A stretch of 33,480 nucleotides of DNA from an uncultured Clostridia bacterium (GTDB lineage: Bacteria > Bacillota > Clostridia > TANB77 > CAG-508): positions 1 through 33,480 of the forward strand of contig CALWZV010000013.1 of the NCBI GenBank assembly GCA_944386115.1, in the 5' to 3' direction. The translations under genes were made by a program, and so were the position numbers. Within the stretch, counting starts at the first letter, position 1. The number at the start of each line of letters is the position of its first letter. The notes beneath the pieces are model-generated. The model was not told where the DNA came from, searched no databases, and worked only from the letters and a program-made list of their open reading frames with translations. This document shows, piece after piece, positions 27,353-33,480 of the stretch.

Positions 27353-28294
27353 ATGGAAGAGCCAATATTTTTAGAACCAGTTTTTAAAAATTATATTTGG
27401 GGAGGAGACAAGATAAAAACATACTTAAAAAAAGAATCCCCATATGATATAACTGCAGAGTCATGGGAAATTTCAACAAACAAAGATGGTCAGAGTGTAA
27501 TAAAAAATGGAGAAATGAATGGAAAAACTTTAAGCGAATTATTTAACAAAAAAGAAATGAGAAAAAATATTTTTGGTATAAAAACAGAAACTTTAAGTGA
27601 ATTTCCATTATTAATAAAATTTATAGATGCCAGAGATAATCTTTCAATACAAGTACATCCAAATGATGAATATGCAAAAAAAATTGAAAATTCTAACGGA
27701 AAAACCGAAATGTGGTATATTGTTGATTGTGAAAAAGATGCAAAAATTATATGTGGATTAAATAAGAAATTAACAAAAGAGGAATTAGCAAAAATTATAA
27801 ATGAAAATAAAATAGAAAGTTACTTAAATCAGATTAAAGTAAAAAAAGGAGATTTTATTTATATTCCAGCAGGAACAATACATGCAATAATGAAAGGCTG
27901 TTTAATATGTGAAATACAACAAAATAGTAATATAACATATAGAGTTTATGATTGGAACAGAATAGGAAAAGATGGAAAGCCAAGAGAGCTTCATAAAGAA
28001 AAAGCAATAGATGTAATTGATCTTAACAAAATTTCAGAAATCTTTAATACCTCTTATAAAAATGAAACTTTAATAAACTCAGAGTTTTTTAAAGTAGAGA
28101 AAATTGTCGGAGATGTAAATGAAAGATCTAATATTGAATGTTTTTATGCAATGAATGTTGTAAAAGGAGAAGGAAAGTTAATTACACATAATAAAGAATA
28201 TAAACTAAAATTAGGAGATAGTTTTATAATACCAGCAAACTTAGGAGAATATAAAATAAATGGAAACATAGAACTATTAAAAACTTATATATAA
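27353..28294 (+). CDS. manA: mannose-6-phosphate isomerase, class I
   Basis: The enzyme interconverts fructose-6-phosphate and mannose-6-phosphate. The 313-residue length fits the short Firmicutes class I form. Visible are the opening FKNYIWGGDKIK, AESWEIS, the zinc-site block LSIQVHPND (about 98-106), GKTEMWYIVD, the second histidine in PAGTIHAI (about 172-179) and QQNSNITYRVYDW. The ribosome site is AAAGGAAG. A strong terminator follows. Confidence 0.93.
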   Translation: MEEPIFLEPVFKNYIWGGDKIKTYLKKESPYDITAESWEISTNKDGQSVIKNGEMNGKTLSELFNKKEMRKNIFGIKTETLSEFPLLIKFIDARDNLSIQVHPNDEYAKKIENSNGKTEMWYIVDCEKDAKIICGLNKKLTKEELAKIINENKIESYLNQIKVKKGDFIYIPAGTIHAIMKGCLICEIQQNSNITYRVYDWNRIGKDGKPRELHKEKAIDVIDLNKISEIFNTSYKNETLINSEFFKVEKIVGDVNERSNIECFYAMNVVKGEGKLITHNKEYKLKLGDSFIIPANLGEYKINGNIELLKTYI

Positions 28295-28300
28295 ATAATG

Positions 28301-28340
28301 AAAAAGATCTATAACAAGTAAAAGGTTATAGATTTTTTTT
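28301..28340 (+). terminator. rho-independent terminator after manA
   Basis: ATCTATAAC (28307-28315) pairs with GTTATAGAT (28325-28333) around a nine-base loop, followed by a run of seven further T. Confidence 0.9.
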
Positions 28341-28478
28341 GGAAAAATTTAAAATTTGAAAATATATAAATAAAAAAAACACAAAAGGAAAAAATAAGAT
28401 TAAAGATAGTTAAAAAAATCCGTAAAAAGGATGTATAAATATTATCTATAGAACATTGAAAATTTAAGGAGGTATAAA

Positions 28479-29606
28479 ATGAATAATAAAATTAAATCAA
28501 TTTTATTTATTGTTACAATATTGTTTGCTTTATTAGTTTTACCTAATATTTCTAATGCGGCAACAGAAGTAACAGATGAAGAATCTTTGCTTAGTGCAAT
28601 ATCTAGTTCAGAATCTGTTATATTAAAAAATGATATAACAGTAACAAAACCAATTGTAATTCAAAAAGAGATTACAATTGATGGTAATGGTCATAGTGTA
28701 GTAGGATCAGAGGACTGGACATCAACATCAGGGAATCAAACAATGTTTACTGCACAATTTTCAGAAGGAAAACTAACATTAAAGAATATAACTTTAAAAA
28801 ATGGACCAAAATATGGAGTTCAATCTTATGATGGTGCCACAGTAATTTTAAATGATGTATCAATAACAGGATTTAAATATGGAGGTGTTCTTGCAAATGG
28901 TGGTAATGTTGAAGTAATAGACTTACACTTAGGATATAATGGTACTGATTCAAATAATGGAATAGAAATAGACAAAGGAGCTTCAGCAACAAACAATCCA
29001 ACATTAATAATGAATGGAACATTAACATCTGATGTTAATGAAAATGTAGTTCGTGCTGCTGAAAACGGACATCTTACAGAATTCACAATAACTAATACAG
29101 AAAATACAACTAATAAAGTTGTTATAGCTGGTGGAAATGTTGTTTTAACAGATGAAAACAATAATGTAATATCTGAAAGTGCTGTACCTGAAAAAGCAAC
29201 ACCAAATGTCGACGAGAAAAATGCAGTTGTAACTTTAATCACAGGAAGTAAAACAAATAAAATAGTTGTTACAGTTGGAGAGACTATTACAGAGGAATTA
29301 TTAAAAAGTCATATTGAACTAGAAGAAAATTATGTAATAGATGGATTTTATACAGAGGCAGAATATATTAATAAATTTGATTTTAGTACTAAAATAGAAA
29401 AAGATATTACTATTTATGCAAAAATATCTGAAGTAGAAATAGAAAATGGAAACGAAGATGAAGAAAATAGTGTAACTGAAGAAGTAGAAGAAAAAGATGA
29501 AACACCGAAAACAGGAATAGAGAGTTATTTAGGTCTAGCTTTAATAACCATAACAATATCTGCAATATTTATCATATTATCAAGAAAGAAATCAATAAAA
29601 GAATAG
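28479..29606 (+). CDS. sortase-anchored surface protein with beta-helix-like repeats
   Basis: The 375-residue protein has a signal peptide (about 1-27, cleavage near SNAAT). A region with short repeating strand patterns follows (ITIDGNGHSV, LTLKNITLKNG, VILNDVSITGF, GGNVEVIDLHLG; about 60-215), which suggests a right-handed parallel beta-helix. A small strand-rich domain with GFYTEAEYINKFDF near 285-310 resembles bacterial repeat (InlB B-type) units. The tail is acidic, then TPKTG, a hydrophobic span and SRKKS. TPKTG is a variant sorting motif. The next gene is a sortase, its likely anchoring enzyme. The ribosome site is AAGGAGG. Confidence 0.82.
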   Translation: MNNKIKSILFIVTILFALLVLPNISNAATEVTDEESLLSAISSSESVILKNDITVTKPIVIQKEITIDGNGHSVVGSEDWTSTSGNQTMFTAQFSEGKLTLKNITLKNGPKYGVQSYDGATVILNDVSITGFKYGGVLANGGNVEVIDLHLGYNGTDSNNGIEIDKGASATNNPTLIMNGTLTSDVNENVVRAAENGHLTEFTITNTENTTNKVVIAGGNVVLTDENNNVISESAVPEKATPNVDEKNAVVTLITGSKTNKIVVTVGETITEELLKSHIELEENYVIDGFYTEAEYINKFDFSTKIEKDITIYAKISEVEIENGNEDEENSVTEEVEEKDETPKTGIESYLGLALITITISAIFIILSRKKSIKE

Positions 29607-29629
29607 GCATTGCCTATTCTTTTATTGAT
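29591..29629 (+). terminator. 18-bp perfect hairpin overlapping the surface protein stop
   Basis: ATCAATAAAAGAATAGGC (29591-29608) pairs perfectly with 29612-29629 around a three-base loop. It contains the stop codon of the surface gene (29604-29606) and ends 14 bases before the sortase start. The 3' arm is T-rich but without a pure U-run, so partial termination or mRNA processing, giving less sortase than substrate, is likely. Confidence 0.65.
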
Positions 29630-29643
29630 TATATATTGTAGCA

Positions 29644-30417
29644 ATGAAAGAAAAAGTAATTTATAAAATAATATATTTTAATTCAATATTATTAATTGCT
29701 TTATCAACTATTTATATTGTAAAATTTTTTTCAATAAAAAAAGAAGCAATAGAAGAAAGAAATTTATTAAATGAGATAAAAATAAATGAAAACATACAAT
29801 TAACAAAAGTGGAAAATGAACAACAAGCAAAAGAAAATGAAAGAATAAAACAAGTTAAAACTTTAAAATCAGAAAATTCAGATATTATTGGATGGATAGA
29901 AATAGAGAATACAAAAATAAATTATCCTGTACTACAAAGTACAGATGATGAATATTACTTGACTCACAATTATAAGAAAGAAAAAACTGAGAAAGGTTCA
30001 ATATTTTTAAGTAAAGATTATAACTGGGATAGACCAAGTGATAATTTACAAATATATGGTCATAATTTAGGAAATGGAGAAATGTTTCAAGAACTATTGA
30101 AGTATACAGATGAAAAATTTTATAAAGAACATCCTAACATAAGATTTACAACAGCAAATGAAGATTCAATATTTGAGATTATAGCAGTATTTAAGTCGAA
30201 AGTATATTATAAATCTGATAAAGATGTATTTAGATATTATTATTTTATCAATGCAGAGACGGAAAAAGAATATAATGACTTCATAGAAAATGCTAAAAAA
30301 GCATCATTATATAAAATAAATGCAACTGCAAAATACAAAGAACAATTAATGACATTATCAACTTGTTCATATCATACTGAAGATGGAAGATTTGTAGTTG
30401 TAGCGAGAAAAAAATAG
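29644..30417 (+). CDS. class B sortase
   Basis: Sortases join the Thr of the sorting motif to the cell wall. The 257-residue protein has an N-terminal membrane anchor (about 6-28), a helical linker (about 32-75), then the class B core: IIGWIEIENTKINYPV, H140 in YGHNLG, C241 in STCSY and R249 in GRFVVVA, the complete catalytic triad. It follows the TPKTG surface protein, the likely substrate. The ATG has no recognisable ribosome site upstream; translation may depend on the hairpin region or on coupling. Confidence 0.9.
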   Translation: MKEKVIYKIIYFNSILLIALSTIYIVKFFSIKKEAIEERNLLNEIKINENIQLTKVENEQQAKENERIKQVKTLKSENSDIIGWIEIENTKINYPVLQSTDDEYYLTHNYKKEKTEKGSIFLSKDYNWDRPSDNLQIYGHNLGNGEMFQELLKYTDEKFYKEHPNIRFTTANEDSIFEIIAVFKSKVYYKSDKDVFRYYYFINAETEKEYNDFIENAKKASLYKINATAKYKEQLMTLSTCSYHTEDGRFVVVARKK

Positions 30418-30445
30418 GGGTTTTTATGGAAAAAAACCTCTATTT
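30412..30445 (+). terminator. terminator overlapping the sortase stop
   Basis: AAATAGGGGTTTTT (30412-30425) pairs with AAAAACCTCTATTT (30432-30445) with one G:T pair and a short loop. The stop codon TAG lies in the first arm. The 3' side is TATTTACTG, so its strength as a terminator is uncertain. Confidence 0.55.
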
Positions 30446-30532
30446 ACTGCTTACATAATACAACAAACCTTTATAAAAAGTTTTCAAAAAAATTGCAAAT
30501 AAGTTTGAAAAGTAATCATAAAAACATGCATT

Positions 30533-32367
30533 TTATATCTCAATCCTTGGATTATATTTTTCAAGCCACATGTTTAATTGACACAAATATGCAATAAGCT
30601 GTGGCCCAGTCATTAATTGACCAAACCATGGTCTTGTGAAAGCTTTACCATCGGTTTCTATTATGTTTAAAATAAAGTCTCTATTTAATAAATAGTTTAT
30701 AGGAGAACTAGATTTTTTCATAATATTAGTTAGCATTTCTTTTACTGCACTTAAGTATGTCGGATTGTAAGTTTTAGGATATGGGGATTTTTTTCTATAA
30801 ACAATTTCTTCTGGTAAATAATCTTCCATAATAAGTCTTAATAAACCTTTTTCACGACCATTATATGCTTTCATTTCCCATGGAATATTCCAAACATATT
30901 CAACTAATTCATAATCGCAAAAAGGTACTCTAACTTCAACTCCATTATACATTGCCATTTTATCAGTTCTATCTAACAAAGTCTGCATAAACCAATTTAA
31001 ATTCAAATGGAATATTTTCCTTTTTTCAGCTGTTTCTGTTGAATCTGTATCTAATATTTCTACTTCTTGCAAACTTTCGTTATACCTATAATCAATGTAG
31101 GATTTTAAATCTATTTTACTAGCAAAATCTTCATTTAATAATTTTTGCCTTTCAGAAACGGCAATAGACCAAGGGAAAGTTTTACTTTCCAAGCAATCCT
31201 CTCTGAAAAACCATGGATATCCGCCGAAAATCTCATCAGCACATTCTCCGAGAAAGTGCTATATTAGAATAAGGTTTAACATTTTTACAAAATAATAGTA
31301 AGGAAGAATCTACATCAGCCATTCCTGGAAAATCTCTTGCAATCATTGCATCTTCTAAACTAGATGCAAGCTCTGGAGTGTCTATATAAATGGTCTTGTG
31401 ATTTGTTCTAAGTAAGTTAGTCATAATATCAATATAATATTTGTCTGAATTAGGCTGAAAATCATTCTTTACGAAATTTTTATCATTATCAACATAATCT
31501 ACAGAAAAAGTATTTAATGATGGCATATCTTTTTTCTTGTAATACTCTGATGCAAATTTGGTTATAATGCTAGAATCTAGCCCACCAGATAGGAATGAAC
31601 ATAATGGCTCATAAGAGGTGAGTTGTCTTTCAATTGAATTTGATAATAATGTTTTAACTTTTTTGCAAGTTATATCTAAACTATCTGTATGTGGTTTACT
31701 TTTTAATTTCCAGTATCTTTCCACATGTAAACCTGAATGATTAAAAACAGCAAAGTGAGCAGGTTTTAGTTCAAAAACATTTTTAAAAACACATGTACCA
31801 GGAGTATGAGCAGGACCAAGACCAAACAATTCAGAAATACCGGTAAGAATCAAGAATAATTTCTACCTCTTTATATTTTAGTAATGCTTTAACTTCAGAA
31901 GCAAAAATTAAACTATCATTTATTAAAGCATAGTATAAAGGTTTAATACCAAAACGATCCCTTACTAAAAATAATTCTTCTTTTTGTGAATCCCATATAG
32001 CAAAACTGTAAACGCCATTTAACTTATTAACCATGTCATATCCAAAATGAATATATGCTTTAAGTAAAATTTCTGAATCACTATTATTTTCAAAAGTAAA
32101 TCCATTTTTTAGTAATTCGTTTTTCACAATATTTGAATTATATAAAGTTCCATTACATATTATCGTATAAGAACTGTATTCTTTTGTAGTTATTGGTTGC
32201 TTGTTATTATCTCTTCCTTTATAACCAAATAAAACATTTTTCTCTGAATAGTAACCTTCTTCTGAATCAGAACCAGTTAAACGAAGCGAATTATTCATAA
32301 GTTCAATATCATCTAAATTATTCAATAAATTCATTTTATAATTTACTATACCTGTTATTCCACACAT
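30533..32367 (-). CDS. asnB: asparagine synthase (glutamine-hydrolysing), read through two CGG +1 sites
   Basis: The enzyme makes asparagine from aspartate, glutamine and ATP. The start is at 32367, giving MCGITG with Cys2 as the glutaminase nucleophile and TGGAGG upstream. A longer frame from 32397 would bury Cys2. The synthetase domain has the PP-loop SGGLDSS. The frame breaks at two in-frame CGG codons (minus strand, C at 31842 and 31250). Skipping each C joins YGISELFGLGPAHTPG and ALSGECADEIFGGYPW, both conserved in AsnB. The restored protein has 610 residues, the usual length. Unshifted, the gene would be three fragments. It diverges from the valS T-box leader. Confidence 0.87.
31247..31250 (-). 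other. CGGA +1 recoding site (AsnB, Gly373)
   Basis: Minus strand. 197 codons after the first shift, CTT TCT CGG is in phase (C at 31250). Skipping C gives the SGE-x-ADE motif of the synthetase active site, where this glycine is conserved. Unshifted reading stops after three more codons. Confidence 0.8.
31839..31842 (-). other. CGGT +1 recoding site (AsnB, Gly176)
   Basis: Minus strand. TCT TAC CGG is in phase (175 codons from the MCGITG start, C at 31842). Skipping C gives GISELFGLGP; unshifted reading stops after two more codons. Confidence 0.8.
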
Positions 32368-32434
32368 AAAATTACCTCCATATGGAAATATATTCAAAAT
32401 ATAAAAATTTATGACAGATAAAATTAATAAAATA

Positions 32435-32466
32435 TTGAAAAATTAACATATATATGATATTATAAT
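32435..32466 (+). promoter_or_regulatory. promoter of the valS leader
   Basis: TTGAAA at 32435-32440 is followed 17 bases later by TATTAT (32458-32463) and, overlapping, a perfect TATAAT (32461-32466). Either can serve as -10. The T-box leader begins shortly after. Confidence 0.65.
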
Positions 32467-32477
32467 ATACATATAAA

Positions 32478-32706
32478 AACTGGGAAAAAGAGGAACTTAA
32501 AAAATGTCTACACAGAGAAAAAGGTTATAAGCTGAAAGCCTTTTTAGAAATATTTAAGTTTGTAGCTTTGGAGTTGGTTATTTGAAATATAAGTAAAATA
32601 GCACGTTGCCTTGCGTTAAAAGGAAATGAGGTAATATTTATATATTAACCAAGGTGGTACCGTGTGCTAAAAGCTCGCCCTTGAACTAGTAAGGGAGAGC
32701 TTTTTT
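32478..32706 (+). promoter_or_regulatory. T-box riboswitch upstream of valS
   Basis: T-box leaders sense uncharged tRNA and relieve termination before synthetase genes. The hallmark T-box AAGGTGGTACCGTG is at 32651-32664. It is followed by a terminator: AAAGCTC-g-CCCTT (32670-32682) pairs with AAGGG-a-GAGCTTT (32691-32703) and a T-run. The Stem I region covers about 32490-32590. I cannot fix the specifier codon by eye; GTA at 32562-32564 or GTT at 32572-32574 are valine candidates, which fits the downstream gene. Confidence 0.9.
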
Positions 32707-32744
32707 AATAGTTTAATTACATAAAAAGAAAGGAATGATTAAAT

Positions 32745-33480
32745 TTGAAAGAACACAAATTGGAAGATAAATTTAATCCAAAAGATTTTGAACAAAAGAT
32801 TTATGATAATTGGGAAGAAAAAGGGTATTTTGAAGCAAAAGTTGATAAAACTAAAAAACCATACACAATAGTTATTCCACCACCAAATATAACAGGAAAA
32901 TTACATATGGGACATGCGCTTGATGAAACAATGCAAGATATATTAATAAGATATAAAAGAATGTGTGGATATAATGCTTTATGGGTTCCTGGAACAGACC
33001 ATGCTGCTATTGCAACAGAAGCAAAAATAGTAGCTAAAATGAAAGAAGAAGGTGTAACAAAAGAAGATATAGGTAGAGAAGGATTCTTAAAAAGAGCATG
33101 GGAATGGAAAAAAGAGTATGGAGGAACCATTGTTTCACAAATAAAAAAATTAGGTTGTAGTTGTGATTGGAAAAGGGAAAGATTCACAATGGATGATGGG
33201 CTATCAAATGCTGTACAAACTGTATTTATTAATCTGTATAATAAAGGACTAATATACAAGGGAAAGAAAATGATAAATTGGTGTCCTAATTGTAATACAT
33301 CAATATCAGATGCAGAAGTTGAATATGAAGAAGAAAAGTCAAAATTATGGTATATAAAATATCAAATAAAAGGAACAGATAAATATATTACAGTTGCAAC
33401 AACAAGGCCAGAAACAATGCTTGGAGACACTGCAGTTGCTGTAAATCCTGATGACAAAAGATACAAAGAATTAATAGGAA
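32745..33480 (+). CDS. valS: valyl-tRNA synthetase (N-terminal part, runs off the window)
   Basis: ValRS charges tRNA-Val. About 245 residues are present. They include [36 protein letters not shown] (HIGH motif as HMGH), [17 protein letters not shown] and the start of the editing domain ([16 protein letters not shown]). The start is a TTG at 32745 with AAAGGA upstream; no ATG fits. The gene follows a valine-type T-box. The KMSKS loop and anticodon domain lie beyond the window. Confidence 0.95.
   Translation, partial: MKEHKLEDKFNPKDFEQKIYDNWEEKGYFEAKVDKTKKPYTIVIPPPNITGKLHMGHALDETMQDILIRYKRMCGYNALWVPGTDHAAIATEAKIVAKMKEEGVTKEDIGREGFLKRAWEWKKEYGGTIVSQIKKLGCSCDWKRERFTMDDGLSNAVQTVFINLYNKGLIYKGKKMINWCPNCNTSISDAEVEYEEEKSKLWYIKYQIKGTDKYITVATTRPETMLGDTAVAVNPDDKRYKELIG

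Noticed and set aside
12380-32367. tsaD, alr and asnB as pseudogenes or separate short genes
   Set aside because: The fragments join without gaps under one uniform rule (skip the C of an in-phase CGG), giving full-length proteins with all active-site motifs and natural stops. Decay would give varied lesions.
32801-33259. Minus-strand open frame over valS
   Set aside because: It is antisense to clear ValRS sequence with the HMGH and editing-domain motifs.
1-33480. CRISPR array, insertion sequence or rRNA/tRNA genes
   Set aside because: No regularly spaced repeats, transposase or integrase motifs, or rRNA/tRNA sequence could be recognised in the window.

Overview
This is a very AT-rich stretch of a low-GC Firmicutes chromosome. 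The closest look is to an uncultivated Clostridia-type gut lineage, but the sequence does not fix the taxon. Evidence for Firmicutes is the sepF-divIVA pair, a T-box leader before valS, a TPKTG surface protein beside a class B sortase, a FemX-type ligase, an L28 of the zinc-ribbon type, and strong GGAGG-like ribosome sites.

The most unusual observation concerns decoding. Four otherwise normal genes (tsaD, alr, asnB and a DUF2207 membrane protein) look broken, with eight +1 frame breaks in total. At all eight breaks the last zero-frame codon is CGG. Skipping its C and reading the next three bases as a glycine codon (GGA or GGT) restores the family sequence to its natural stop. No in-frame CGG read as arginine was found in the window, whereas about 33 out-of-frame CGG triplets inside genes cause no break. 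I therefore annotate these genes as intact but recoded (CGGN read as Gly, +1), not as pseudogenes. A missing arginine tRNA for CGG, or a four-base-decoding glycine tRNA, would explain it. A systematic sequence artefact is the main alternative.

Layout. 1-1217: cell division genes sepF and divIVA. 1229-2773: lysS with its own promoter. 2756-7281: an apparent integrated cassette, flanked by direct repeats of the lysS 3' end. It carries a small membrane protein and a five-gene operon of unrecognised proteins, one with an ADP-ribosyltransferase-like core and tandem repeats. No integrase is visible. 7451-9315: a glutathionylspermidine-synthase-like ATP-grasp gene with an unknown partner. 9339-11440 (minus): DUF2207 protein. 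11631-14047: M50 peptidase, tsaD, metallophosphoesterase. 14233-23267: a long co-directional run of PBP1A, cysS, FemX-like ligase, alanine racemase family, DUF1189 protein and ftsH, mostly cell envelope and protein quality control.

23336-23533 (minus): rpmB. 23726-27317: a heterodimeric ABC exporter. 27353-28294: mannose-6-phosphate isomerase. 28479-30417: surface protein plus class B sortase. 30533-32367 (minus): asparagine synthase. 32435-33480: promoter, T-box and the start of valS, which runs off the window.
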